A stretch of DNA of 64,000 nucleotides, taken from NCBI RefSeq assembly GCF_009184865.1, contig NZ_CP045096.1, positions 5,022,001 through 5,086,000 on the forward strand. Reading direction: 5' to 3'. Of the stretch, positions 27,507 through 35,853 are shown one piece after another. Position numbers and translations under genes: made by a program. Numbering within the stretch: position 1 is the first letter of the stretch; every line of letters begins with the position of its first letter. The stretch comes from Streptomyces phaeolivaceus (GTDB lineage Bacteria > Actinomycetota > Actinomycetes > Streptomycetales > Streptomycetaceae). The notes below the pieces were generated by a model. It made no database searches and was not told where the DNA came from. It was given only the letters and a program-made list of their open reading frames with translations.

Positions 27507-28985
27507 TCAGTCTCCGGAGGCCACCAGATCCTCCACCGAGTCATGGCGTATCCGCTCCGCGGGGATGCCGGCGTCCTTCAGCGCGTCCACACCGCTGCGG
27601 ATCATGCCGGGCGGGCCCGAGAGGTACGCGTCGTACCCGTTCCAGGGTCCGTGGTCCCGTATGGCGTCGGGCAGTTGGAGCAGCCCGTGCCGGTCCACGA
27701 CCGGGCGGACCTCCAGCCAGGAATTGCTCTGCTGCAGCCGGAGCAGCGTGTCGAGGTCGTAGAGGTCCTGGCCGGTGCGGGCTCCGTAGAAGACCTCGAC
27801 CGGGCGGTGCCTCCCGTGCTCGGCGACATCCTCGACGATGGCCTTGATGGGCGCGATACCGGTGCCGCCGCCCAGGCAGAGCAGTCCGCTGTCGCTGCTG
27901 TGGTCGACGGTCATCGCGCCGGCCGGCGGCCCCAGGCGCAGCACGTCACCGGGCCGGGCGCGGTGCACGAGCGAGTTGGAGACCCAGCCGGCGGAGATCG
28001 CCTTCACATGGAACGCCAGCAGTCCGTCGGAGCGGGGCGCCGAGGCGAACGAGTAGTGCCGCCAGATCCTCGGCCACCAGGGGGTCTCCAGGCTGGTGTA
28101 CTGCCCGGCGAGGAAGGGGTACGGCTGGTTCGGACGGACGGTGATGACCGCCGTGTCCGCGGTTCTCAGATCGTGCGAGACGACCTCGGCCAGCCACCAG
28201 GGCGGGGAGCGCAGTTCGTCCGCCGCCGCCGCGTCGATCATCACCTGGGAGATCGTCGTGTACGTCCGGACCCAGGCCGCCTCGGTCTCCTCGTTCCAGC
28301 TCGCCTTGGCGTAGCGGCTCAGGGCGCCGATGAGGCACTCGCCGACGGCCGGATAGTGATCGGCCTGCGTGCCGTACTTGCGGTGGCCGCGACCGAGGTT
28401 CTGCAGATAGTCGACGAGGACCGGGGTGTTGTCGATGTGCTCGGCCGCGGTCAGCAACGCCTTGAGCAGGCGATCGCGCTGGGCGTCCATCGCCGGAGGG
28501 AACATCGACCGCAGCTCCGGGTGCTGGACGAAGAGCAGCGCGTAGAAGTACGAGGTGACCTTGTCGGCGACGGGCCCGATCTCGGCCATGGTCCGCCGGA
28601 CGAGAACGGCGTCGGGGGAGGCGGGGGCTGTGGCAGCGGCCGTTGCCGGGTGGTCGGGGCGCCGGTCGGACACGGGTGCGTCGAAGACGGAACGTTCGGA
28701 ACCGTGCTCCGCGACGGCCGGGGCGGGCTGGGGGCGTGGCGGGGCAGCGGTAGGAAGGTCCGCAGCGGTCTGTATTCGCTCCCGTGCGGCGCCTCCCTGG
28801 TTCTGCTGGGGGCGGCTCGGGGACTCCTGGGAACGCCCCACGGGCCGCAGGGCGGCGAGGCGATTGCCCTCGGGCTCCTGGTCTCCGCCGGGGGACGACG
28901 GCGACGTGCGCGGCGTGAACCAACCGCTTCCGTCGCTGTCCCCCGAAGTGCCGTTACCGGCCGACGTGGTGGTCGGAGCGTCCAT
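27507..28985 (-). CDS. Globin-FAD/NAD reductase fusion (flavohaemoprotein-like) with a disordered N terminus
   Basis: The 492-residue protein begins with about 120 residues of Ser/Pro/Gly-rich, probably disordered sequence. A globin domain follows (VLVRRTMAEIGPVADKVTSY..., FVQHPELRSMFP). A ferredoxin-NADP reductase-like module comes next, with FAD motif RHYSFASAP and NAD motif GGGTGIAPIKAI. Flavohaemoproteins turn nitric oxide into nitrate using NADPH. Family members normally lack such an N-terminal extension. ATG 28985 has GCGAGG nearby; ATG 29006 is an alternative. It is transcribed away from the 29-kb gap and no NsrR or NorR site was recognised. Confidence 0.85.
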   Translation of the reverse strand: MDAPTTTSAGNGTSGDSDGSGWFTPRTSPSSPGGDQEPEGNRLAALRPVGRSQESPSRPQQNQGGAARERIQTAADLPTAAPPRPQPAPAVAEHGSERSVFDAPVSDRRPDHPATAAATAPASPDAVLVRRTMAEIGPVADKVTSYFYALLFVQHPELRSMFPPAMDAQRDRLLKALLTAAEHIDNTPVLVDYLQNLGRGHRKYGTQADHYPAVGECLIGALSRYAKASWNEETEAAWVRTYTTISQVMIDAAAADELRSPPWWLAEVVSHDLRTADTAVITVRPNQPYPFLAGQYTSLETPWWPRIWRHYSFASAPRSDGLLAFHVKAISAGWVSNSLVHRARPGDVLRLGPPAGAMTVDHSSDSGLLCLGGGTGIAPIKAIVEDVAEHGRHRPVEVFYGARTGQDLYDLDTLLRLQQSNSWLEVRPVVDRHGLLQLPDAIRDHGPWNGYDAYLSGPPGMIRSGVDALKDAGIPAERIRHDSVEDLVASGD

Positions 28986-29616
28986 GGTCTGCCTCGCCTC
29001 GAGCATCTTTCGGTCGATCTGCGCACGCCCCCAGTCGGAAGTCGCACGCTTTCCCCCGCGGACGGCCTTGCTTTTCCCCGTTCGTTCCCCGCCGACCAAT
29101 GCGGCCACATTCAACCCGGGTTCCCGCTCCGTACGGACAAGTAGGTGAGAGTGTGACGCGAGCCGCAGCACTCACCCGCAGCGTTCCACGGCACACGAAC
29201 GCCACCACCTCGTAACGGTAAACGCAGGTTCCCGATCTCCCTGTCCGGTTAGGCTGCATTGAGCTGCGTTCGCACCCCCGTCATGAGACGACTGCATCTC
29301 GCTTCGGACACGAACCGGACTCGACCCTACCGGTAGGGCCGCCACACACAAGTCCCCCCTTGCCGCACCGGGAATTCAATGGGGGCGAATCAGTAATTCC
29401 TTCAATTACCGGGCGCGGCACACCAATTCCTAGGCATCCCGCAGATCCTGCACCATGTGCGACTACATGGCCGACCCATGAGATACCGGTCGGCTTTCGC
29501 GGCGACCGAGATCGGCACAGTACCGAAGAGTTCCGCGTCGGAGAGAACCTGCCTGCACAGGTTTGCCCGGAGGTAGATGTTTCACGTGAAACATCCGTCC
29601 CCAACACTGTGCCCTT
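28986..29616. other. 631-bp intergenic region with one parS site
   Basis: Apart from the parS site at 29579 and a 14-bp palindrome CCCTACCGGTAGGG (29325-29338), I see no supported gene or RNA. Promoters of the divergent globin-reductase and acetyltransferase genes must lie here, but no clear -35/-10 pair could be fixed. Confidence 0.5.
29579..29592. promoter_or_regulatory. parS site upstream of the acetyltransferase gene
   Basis: Exact GTTTCACGTGAAAC with ATGTTTCACGTGAAACAT context, 24 bases upstream of the GNAT start. Confidence 0.87.
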
Positions 29617-30564
29617 GTGTCCAAGATGGCCGGAACGGCGTACGTCCGACCGCAAACCAGTGGACGCCAAGGGCTCGTGTCGGCCAGCCTGACCTGCGTG
29701 TCGACACCTTCCCACGCCACTCTGCCCATCCGCCGTCTGACGCCTCGCGATCTCGCCGCCTGCGCCGATCTTTCCGAGGACCGTGGCTGGCCTCGGGAGG
29801 AGCACAAGTGGGGGCTTCTTCTGGCGGCCGGAACCGGGTACGGCATCGATGATCCCGCTGGGGGCCTTGTCACCGCCTGCGTGGTGACGGAGTACGGGCC
29901 GGCGGGCCGCCCGGATCTGGGTGCGATCGGCATGGTCCTGGTCGCCGAACGGCACGCCCGCCAGGGAATCGGCCGCCGTCTGATGCGCCATGTCGTGTCG
30001 GAGATGGGCACCACTCCGCTGACCCTGCACGCGACGCCGTACGGGCGTCCGCTCTATGAGGAGCTGGGCTTCAAGGTCACCGGACGGGCCGAGATGGTTC
30101 GCGGACGCTTCACACCGGGGGCACCCGGTCCAGCCGTCCTCACCCGCCCGGCCACGGCGGAGGACCTCACCGCGATCCTCCGACTCGACGAAGAGGTCTT
30201 CGGCACGGATCGCACCCACATCCTCACCCGCCTCCCCGCCTTCGCCGATCAGTTGCGCGTGGCCGAGGAGAACGGCCGGATCATCGGCTACACGGCCGCC
30301 TGGCCCAATATGGACGACCATGTCGTCGGCCCGCTGATCGCGCGTGACACAGAGACGGCGAAGGCGCTCATCGCCTCCTTGGCCGCCCGGACCGACCGCC
30401 CCCTGCGCACCGACATCGACGTACGCCACGAGGACCTGCTGGCGTGGGTGAAGGAACGCGGCCTGGCGTCGATCGCCTGCAACTCGGTGATGACGTACGG
30501 ACTCCCCGAACTACCGGGTGACTGGACCCGGCGCTACGCACCGCTGACCGTGGCAGCGGCCTGA
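29617..30564 (+). CDS. Double-domain GNAT acetyltransferase
   Basis: The ~315-residue protein contains two GNAT folds. The first has the acetyl-CoA loop ERHARQGIGRRLM and YEELGFKVTGRAEM. The second is shorter and degenerate (about residues 175-280). The substrate is unknown. GTG 29617 opens the frame, but the conserved part begins near residue 37 (LPIRRLTPRDLAAC), so ATG 29626 or GTG 29677 may be the real start. It is convergent with the broken MFS gene and shares a terminator hairpin with it. Confidence 0.8.
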   Translation: MSKMAGTAYVRPQTSGRQGLVSASLTCVSTPSHATLPIRRLTPRDLAACADLSEDRGWPREEHKWGLLLAAGTGYGIDDPAGGLVTACVVTEYGPAGRPDLGAIGMVLVAERHARQGIGRRLMRHVVSEMGTTPLTLHATPYGRPLYEELGFKVTGRAEMVRGRFTPGAPGPAVLTRPATAEDLTAILRLDEEVFGTDRTHILTRLPAFADQLRVAEENGRIIGYTAAWPNMDDHVVGPLIARDTETAKALIASLAARTDRPLRTDIDVRHEDLLAWVKERGLASIACNSVMTYGLPELPGDWTRRYAPLTVAAA

Positions 30565-30575
30565 AGCACCGGATC

Positions 30576-30598
30576 CAGCCGACTGGACCCATCGGCTG
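30576..30598. terminator. Stem-loop between convergent GNAT and MFS genes
   Basis: A 7-bp stem CAGCCGA/TCGGCTG closes a 9-base loop between the two convergent stops. Confidence 0.45.
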
Positions 30599-31755
30599 TC
30601 AGTGGTGGACGACCGTCCGCTCGGCGGTCGCTCCGGTGCCCGCGACGACAGCACCGGTGGTGCTCCCCCTGCGCTCCAGTGTCGCCGCGACGAGGGCCAG
30701 AACGAGTGCGCTCGTGGCGAGGGCCGCTCCGACCCAGTTGGGTGCCGTGTAGCCGAGGCCGGCGTCGATGACGAGACCGCCGAGCCACGCGGAGAGCGCG
30801 TTGCCGAGGTTGAAGGCACCGATGTTCACGGCCGAGGCCAGTGTGGGCGCGCCGTGTGCCTGATCGAGGACTCGCTTCTGCAGCGGCGGCACGGTCGCGA
30901 AGCCCAGGGCACCGACCAGCGCGATGGTCACGGCCGCAGCGATCTTGTCGTGGGCGGTGAACGTGAACAGCGCGAGGACGACGGACAGGGCGCCCAGTGA
31001 GACGTACAGCATGGGCATCAGCGCGCGGTCGGCGTACTTGCCGCCCACGAGGTTGCCGCCGACCATGCCGAGGCCGAAGAGAACGAGGAGCCAGGTGACG
31101 GAGGAGTCGGCGAAGCCGGCGACGTGCGTCATCATCGGGGCGATGTAGGTGATGGCCGCGAAGACACCGCCGAAGCCCAGCACCGTCATCGCCATGGCCA
31201 GCAGCACCTGGACGTTCTTGAAGGCAGCCAGTTCATGGCGGAGGTGAACATCCTCCGGCCTGGGCATCTCGGGGACCAGCCGGGCGATGCCCAGCAGCCC
31301 GACGACGCCCAACGCGGCGACCCCGGCGAAGGTGACCCGCCAGCTGACGGACTGTCCGATCAGGGTGCCCAGGGGCACTCCGACTACGTTCGCGACGGTC
31401 AGACCGCTGAACATCATCGCGAGGGCGCCGGCCTTCCGGTCCGGGGCGACGAGTTCGGCCGCGACCACCGAGCCGATACCGAAGAAGGCGCCGTGCGCCA
31501 GCGAGGCGACCACACGGCCGAGCAGCATCACGGAGTAGGCGGGGGCGAGGGCGGAGAGCAGATTGCCCGCGATGAACAGGCCCATCAGAAGCATGAGCAT
31601 CCGCTTGCGGGACACCCTCGTACCCAGGGCGGTCATGATCGGCGCTCCGACGACGACACCGAGTGCGTAGCCCGTCACGACACTCCCATGATCACGAACT
31701 CGGTCGTGCCGATACCGAAGGCCCCGATCGCGAGAGCCAGAAGCGCGAGAGGCAT
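30599..31755 (-). pseudogene. DHA1-type MFS exporter, frameshifted with an internal deletion
   Basis: From ATG 31755 the frame reads MPLALLALAIGAFGIGTTEF then VIMGVS and hits TGA at 31677-31675. The MFS sequence resumes in another frame at GTG 31678 with VTGYALGVVVGAPIMTALG and is intact to 30599. Homologues have about 18-20 residues between these two parts (LPEVAGD... to the VTGYALG helix), so I infer a deletion of roughly 50-60 bp with loss of frame. The downstream ORF retains most helices. TGA and GTG overlap, so reinitiation is conceivable, but the first helix would be separate. The family exports sugars or drugs (AraJ-like). The divergent MarR gene is its likely regulator. Confidence 0.72.
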
Positions 31756-31777
31756 GAGTACGTACACCTCCCAGAAG

Positions 31778-31831
31778 ATTGCAGATGCGCTTTTCAAGCG
31801 TACACAATAATTGCAGACGCGCTATATCTGC
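31778..31831. promoter_or_regulatory. Repeated operator in the MFS-MarR divergent promoter
   Basis: ATTGCAGATGCGCT (31778-31791) and ATTGCAGACGCGCT (31810-31823) are near-identical direct repeats. The second overlaps the dyad GCAGA-N9-TCTGC (31813-31831). The region is AT-rich compared with its surroundings. The position fits control by the adjacent MarR protein. Confidence 0.5.
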
Positions 31832-31895
31832 GATGGCCGGCAATTGCGATGGTGGCATATCCTGGGCCGAGCAGCTCTGGGACGGAGGCACACCG

Positions 31896-32354
31896 ATGAC
31901 AGCGACGGACCCCGCACTCACCGCCCTCGCCCAGGGCTGGTGCGCCCTCTCCTTGTTGCACGGGCGGATCGAGGCCCACATCGAGCGCGCATTGCAGTCC
32001 GGGCACGGCCTCAGCGTGCGCGAGTACTCCCTGCTCGACGTGTTGAGCCGCCAGCACAGCGGTGAGGGCGGCCACCTCCAGATGAAGCAGGTCGCCGACG
32101 CGGTCGTCCTCAGCCAGAGCGCCACCACCCGTCTGGTCACCCGGCTCGAGGACCGGGGGCTGCTCGCCCGCTACCTGTGCCCGACCGACCGTCGGGGCAT
32201 CTACACCGACGTCTCCGAAGAAGGTCTGCGTCTCCTCGCGGCAGCCCGCCCCACCAACGACGCCGCCCTGCGCGAAGCCCTCGACGAGGCAGCCAGGAAC
32301 CCCGAACTGGCCCCCCTGGTAAGCGTCGTGGAGTCGCTGAACCTGCCCGCGTAG
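31896..32354 (+). CDS. MarR-family transcriptional regulator
   Basis: The 152-residue protein has the MarR winged helix with MKQVADAVVLSQSATTRLV and RLEDRGLLARYLCPTDRRG, the latter being the wing with the conserved Asp-Arg-Arg. MarR dimers repress neighbouring exporter genes and release on ligand binding. ATG 31896 has GGAGG seven bases upstream. It is divergent from the MFS gene, the classic regulator-exporter layout, and repeated operator-like sequences lie between. With the exporter broken, the regulator may have lost its main target. Confidence 0.88.
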   Translation: MTATDPALTALAQGWCALSLLHGRIEAHIERALQSGHGLSVREYSLLDVLSRQHSGEGGHLQMKQVADAVVLSQSATTRLVTRLEDRGLLARYLCPTDRRGIYTDVSEEGLRLLAAARPTNDAALREALDEAARNPELAPLVSVVESLNLPA

Positions 32355-32363
32355 GGTGCAGGC

Positions 32364-32816
32364 ATGGGAGATCTTGAAATTCGCCCGGCGACCAAGGGCG
32401 ACATCCCGGAGATCGTCGCGATGCTGGCGGACGACCCGCTCGGCGCACAGCGCGAGTCACCGGACGACCTGACCCCCTACTTCACCGCGCTGGAGCGCCT
32501 CAGCGGCGATCCCCACCAGCACGTGGTGGTCGCCACACGTGACAGCAGAGTCGTGGGCACCCTCCAGCTGACGATCATTCCCGGCCTGTCCCGGCGCGGT
32601 TCCACCCGCTCGGTCATCGAAGGCGTACGCGTCCACGCCGACGAGCGCGGCAGCGGTCTCGGTACCCGGCTCATCGAGTGGGCGGTCGCCTCATCCCGGC
32701 GCGAGGGCTGCCAGTTGGTACAGCTGACGTCCGATACGACACGCACCGACGCCCACCGCTTCTATGAGCGTCTCGGCTTCGAGGCCACCCACGTGGGCTT
32801 CAAGCTGCCGCTCTGA
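32364..32816 (+). CDS. GNAT-family acetyltransferase
   Basis: The 150-residue single-domain protein starts MGDLEIRPATKGDIPEIV. It has the acetyl-CoA binding loop ADERGSGLGTRLIEWA and the C-terminal RFYERLGFEATHVGFK typical of the family. The substrate is unknown. It begins nine bases after the marR stop, so the two are probably co-transcribed. A 48-bp palindrome containing a parS core lies 23 bases after its stop. Confidence 0.87.
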   Translation: MGDLEIRPATKGDIPEIVAMLADDPLGAQRESPDDLTPYFTALERLSGDPHQHVVVATRDSRVVGTLQLTIIPGLSRRGSTRSVIEGVRVHADERGSGLGTRLIEWAVASSRREGCQLVQLTSDTTRTDAHRFYERLGFEATHVGFKLPL

Positions 32817-32839
32817 CAACCGCTCCCGGGATGCCCGTC

Positions 32840-32887
32840 AGGTTCTGGCTCGCGATGTTTCACGTGAAACATCGCGAGCCAGAACCT
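32840..32887. terminator. 48-bp perfect palindrome with a central parS core
   Basis: Positions 32840-32863 and 32864-32887 are exact reverse complements. The centre is GTTTCACGTGAAAC (32857-32870). It lies between convergent genes and should act as a bidirectional terminator hairpin as well as a ParB site. Confidence 0.8.
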
Positions 32888-32898
32888 CAGAACCGCGC

Positions 32899-34284
32899 CT
32901 ACGAGAGTCCGCGCCACCCCTCGGGATCCACTCCACCCGGCACTGGCGCCCCCTCGTCGTACGGCTGACGGGTGAACACGAACGATCCGAGGTCCAGGTG
33001 GCTGACGGTCCCGTCGGGCTCCCGTACGGCCCGCAGGAGTTCTCCGGCGAAGTAACCGTTGAGCCCGGTCCAAGTGCCGTCGTCGTTGGGCCGGAATCGA
33101 GCGCCGCGCAGCGTGGCGGCAAGCGGGTCCAGCGAGAGACCACCGTCGGCGACGAGCCGCAAGGCGAAGCTGTAGGTCCCCCAGTACCAGGGGCCGGCCA
33201 ACTCAAGCACCGAGCGGTCCACGTCAGGCAGGGGCCGCCAGGGCTCGGGGATCCGCGGTTCGGCCTCCGCCACGATGCGTACGAGGTCGGCGGCCACCTC
33301 CGACACCACGGGCCCGGAGGTGCAGTTGGTCAGTACGACGGCCGCCACATCGTCCTCGACGGAGATGGTGAGCTGAGCGAGGAATCCGGGGACCGAACCG
33401 CTGTGCCCGACGAGAAACCGGCCGTCCCGGTGCTGAAGCTGCATCCCGAGCCCGTACGCCGACCCGGCCGACACATCCGCGGCCTCCCCCGGCGCGGCCG
33501 GCGTCCGCATCTCCAGGACGGACTCCGCTCCGAGCACCCGGTCGTCGCCTCGGGCCAGGAAGACCGCGAAACGAGCCAAGTCGGCTGTCGTGGACCAGAG
33601 TTGACCGGCAGGGCCCATGCGGCCCAGGTCCTCGACCCGCTCCGGCAGCATCACATCCGCCCACGGGTGCACGGCCCAGCCACCCGCGTGCGGTGCCTCC
33701 GGGTGCCAGGTCGTACGGCGCAAACCGAGCGGTTCGAGCACCTCGCGCCGCAGGACGTCCTCCCAAGGAGCGCCCCGCAAGTGTTCGACAAGCGCGCCGA
33801 GCAGGGTGAAGCCGGTATTGGAGTAGTGGAAACGGCGCCCCACGGGATGGCGGTGGGGCTGGTCACCGAGCACATCGGCGAGCTCCGGGCGCAGGGAACC
33901 CGGGGTCCGCTCCCACCAGGGCGAAGGCGACTCGGCCGCCAATCCGCCCGTGTGCGCGAGAAGTTCGGCGATGGTCGCCTCCCCCGCGCCGGTGCCCGGC
34001 AGATGCTTTTCCAATGGGTCGCCGAGGTCGAGCACACCCTCGTCCCTCAACCGCAGGATCAGAACAGCGGTGAAGGTCTTGGTGATCGAACCGATCCGGT
34101 ACTGCACGTCCGCGTCCGGCGCGTGCCCCTCCACCGAGGTCCGCGCCCCGTCCCACACCGTCCTCCCGCCCCGGACCACCGCAGCAACCAGAGACGGCGT
34201 CCTCCCCGCGGCCTGAGCGACGGCGATTCGGTGCAGCAGTGCCCGGCGCGTGGCGGGGAGCAACTCTTCCTGAGGCGTTGTCAT
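32899..34284 (-). CDS. Serine hydrolase of the beta-lactamase class C / DD-peptidase family
   Basis: The 461-residue protein has SITK (serine nucleophile and lysine) near residue 67, YSNTGF as the Tyr-x-Asn motif, and HSGSVPG as the third motif. No signal peptide is seen, so it is probably cytosolic, like EstB-type esterases or D-aminopeptidases of the same fold. The C-terminal ~110 residues form an extra beta-rich domain. ATG 34284 is used; its RBS is not obvious. It is convergent with the GNAT gene. A MerR-type dyad lies upstream. Confidence 0.85.
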   Translation of the reverse strand: MTTPQEELLPATRRALLHRIAVAQAAGRTPSLVAAVVRGGRTVWDGARTSVEGHAPDADVQYRIGSITKTFTAVLILRLRDEGVLDLGDPLEKHLPGTGAGEATIAELLAHTGGLAAESPSPWWERTPGSLRPELADVLGDQPHRHPVGRRFHYSNTGFTLLGALVEHLRGAPWEDVLRREVLEPLGLRRTTWHPEAPHAGGWAVHPWADVMLPERVEDLGRMGPAGQLWSTTADLARFAVFLARGDDRVLGAESVLEMRTPAAPGEAADVSAGSAYGLGMQLQHRDGRFLVGHSGSVPGFLAQLTISVEDDVAAVVLTNCTSGPVVSEVAADLVRIVAEAEPRIPEPWRPLPDVDRSVLELAGPWYWGTYSFALRLVADGGLSLDPLAATLRGARFRPNDDGTWTGLNGYFAGELLRAVREPDGTVSHLDLGSFVFTRQPYDEGAPVPGGVDPEGWRGLS

Positions 34285-34369
34285 GGACCCAGTCCATCGG
34301 GCCCGGCACCGCGCGTCGAGCGCATTTCCTGTAGGTTCTCACTTTCGGTGTCATGCGCCGACGCTATGA

Positions 34370-34387
34370 CCTGGACGTTCCCCTCCA
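34370..34387 (-). promoter_or_regulatory. MerR-type dyad upstream of the serine hydrolase gene
   Basis: CTGGA-N8-TCCAG followed by GTCATAGCG on the minus strand resembles a MerR-controlled promoter with the dyad in the spacer. No merR gene is nearby, so this is tentative. Confidence 0.3.
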
Positions 34388-34464
34388 GTCTCACGACGTG
34401 TCGGCAGGCGGCTGTCTCAGATCGGTGTCATTTCCTCAGACTGTCCACCCGGCTGCGCCGGACC

Positions 34465-34860
34465 TCATGAGCCTGCATCGGCGGCCGTCCGTTCCATCCA
34501 CTCCCGCACCTTCACTGCTTGCTCGATGCGGTTGACGATGTCCTTCTTGGACGCCGTGTCCAAGGTCTCCGGGATCTTGTCGAAGGTGTCGGGAAGGATG
34601 TCGAGGAGACCCCAGATCTGCTCGCCGGTGCTGACGGTCAGCAGTTGCTGGCACCTCCACTGCAGCGGCACCTCGGGACGGTGCGTGAGCCGCTGCACGA
34701 GTGTCGGGAACAGGTACTGCGTCGCTTCTGCGGCGAGGTGCTCTCGTAGCCAGTCGACCGGGAGCCGCTGGCTGAAGCCATGCATGGCGGCCTCCTGGGC
34801 CAGGTCCAGGAGCTGAGCGGTGTCGACGGCTCGGATGGTGCGGGGAAGGGTCGGGGTCAT
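34465..34860 (-). CDS. Hypothetical protein, 131 residues
   Basis: The soluble, helix-rich protein has no motif I recognise; it contains RCQQLLTVSTGEQIWGLLD and a charged C-terminal helix. Its ATG overlaps the TGA of a short coding remnant (34858-34967) as ATGA, and the same strand carries the immunity-like genes at 34965 and 35318, so it is probably the last gene of that small operon. Codon use fits the genome. The family is unknown, and a role as an immunity or accessory factor is inferred only from the neighbours. Confidence 0.6.
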   Translation of the reverse strand: MTPTLPRTIRAVDTAQLLDLAQEAAMHGFSQRLPVDWLREHLAAEATQYLFPTLVQRLTHRPEVPLQWRCQQLLTVSTGEQIWGLLDILPDTFDKIPETLDTASKKDIVNRIEQAVKVREWMERTAADAGS

Positions 34861-34967
34861 GTCGCGATGATGCCAAGAAGCCCTCGGAACACCGAGAGGT
34901 CGGCGGGGTCGGGTTGCAATCTGTCAAGGAACTCGGCCCAGGCTTTCTCGAAACTCGCCGGAGGTCA
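34858..34967 (-). other. Coding-like remnant without a usual start, in frame with the upstream gene
   Basis: After the TGA of the 118-residue gene (34967-34965) the same frame stays open for about 35 codons, reading SFEKAWAEFLDRLQPDPADL and ending at TGA 34858, which overlaps the next ATG. No ATG or GTG is available; only a TTG lies inside. It may be a former C-terminal part cut off by a stop codon, or the tail of a lost gene. Confidence 0.4.
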
Positions 34968-35321
34968 CCCTTCCACGGACGGCTCGCCCTTTATGCGGAT
35001 CCATTCGTGGATGGTCTCGATGGCGTCGAGGAGGTCCTGGAAGGTGCAGAGATCCCGGTGCTGTTGTCGGACCTGGCCTGTCGCCATGTCCCCGTACTCA
35101 AGCTCGGCTTCCCCGCTGCTCCAGACGATGAGCACGGCGACGAAGTCATCGTTTTCGAGCGTCATCCAGGTGCTGTTCTTGGTTCGGCCGTCCTCGGGCG
35201 ACTGCTGGACCGCACCCGTGATTCCGCAGGATTGCAGGCGTTCCTCATGCTCGGCGAACCAGGCCTGGAGCCTCTGCGGCAGTTCGAACGAGATAGGCTG
35301 CTTTTCTTCGCTTTGTCTCAT
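34965..35321 (-). CDS. Immunity-type small protein (possibly TriTu family)
   Basis: The 118-residue acidic protein has LENDDFVAVLIVWSSGEAEL followed by ATGQVRQQHRDL, a pattern I associate with the TriTu family of predicted immunity proteins. That assignment is from memory and is uncertain. Such proteins neutralise polymorphic toxins in actinobacteria. ATG 35321 overlaps the stop of the upstream gene by four bases, so the two are coupled. No matching toxin gene is visible within the window. Confidence 0.55.
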   Translation of the reverse strand: MRQSEEKQPISFELPQRLQAWFAEHEERLQSCGITGAVQQSPEDGRTKNSTWMTLENDDFVAVLIVWSSGEAELEYGDMATGQVRQQHRDLCTFQDLLDAIETIHEWIRIKGEPSVEG

Positions 35322-35743
35322 TGCTGGGCGATGAACCCTGCGGATCGGTCGAGCTGGAAAGGAGATCCGGCCTTGGTTGGTTCCCAGCCTCGGTCCCGTG
35401 CTTCTCGGATGCTGGCAGCAACGTGGGCTGGGCGGATGGGCACTGCCTCGGCACCCACCCAGTTGCTGGGATGGGCCTGGCCGCTGGTGACGATCAAGGT
35501 CGTGCCCGGCTGGCTGCCGCTGGCTGCTTCAACCGCATAGGTCAGTGGTGTCCAGCAGAGTCCCTGCATGTAGGAGGGCTTCCTGCGGATCCGCCAGCGG
35601 TACTCGATCCCGTCAACGGTTATGCGCCGGGAACCCTTCTTGTTCAGCGCCGTCTTCGCCTCCTGCGCCGTTGGACTCTGATGTGTCGCCGCGGACGCGC
35701 GAAGCAGGTTGCACGCGAACGTACCGAACGTTATCGCCGACAA
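35318..35743 (-). CDS. Conserved small protein paired with the immunity-type gene
   Basis: The recognisable part is about 105 residues: RRITVDGIEYRWRIRRKPSY, SPLTYAVEAA, HPSNW and VAASIREARDRGWEPTKAGS ending with SPFQLDR. I know similar proteins next to TriTu-like genes in other actinobacteria, but no function. The open frame begins at TTG 35743, and the first ~37 residues do not look conserved, so the real start is unclear. It overlaps the following gene by four bases. Confidence 0.55.
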   Translation of the reverse strand: MSAITFGTFACNLLRASAATHQSPTAQEAKTALNKKGSRRITVDGIEYRWRIRRKPSYMQGLCWTPLTYAVEAASGSQPGTTLIVTSGQAHPSNWVGAEAVPIRPAHVAASIREARDRGWEPTKAGSPFQLDRSAGFIAQQ

Positions 35744-35853
35744 GCACCTTCGGGACTACGGATGGGTTGATCAGCCCATAATTTGGTGTCAGTGCCGAGC
35801 GACCCGGCGCATCGCACCCGCCCCGGGTGCACTCACCGCGATCGGAGAGCACC

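Noticed and set aside
32840..32887. Reading the palindrome as an insertion-sequence end
   Set aside because: There is no partner copy or transposase nearby, and the parS core at the exact centre explains it better.
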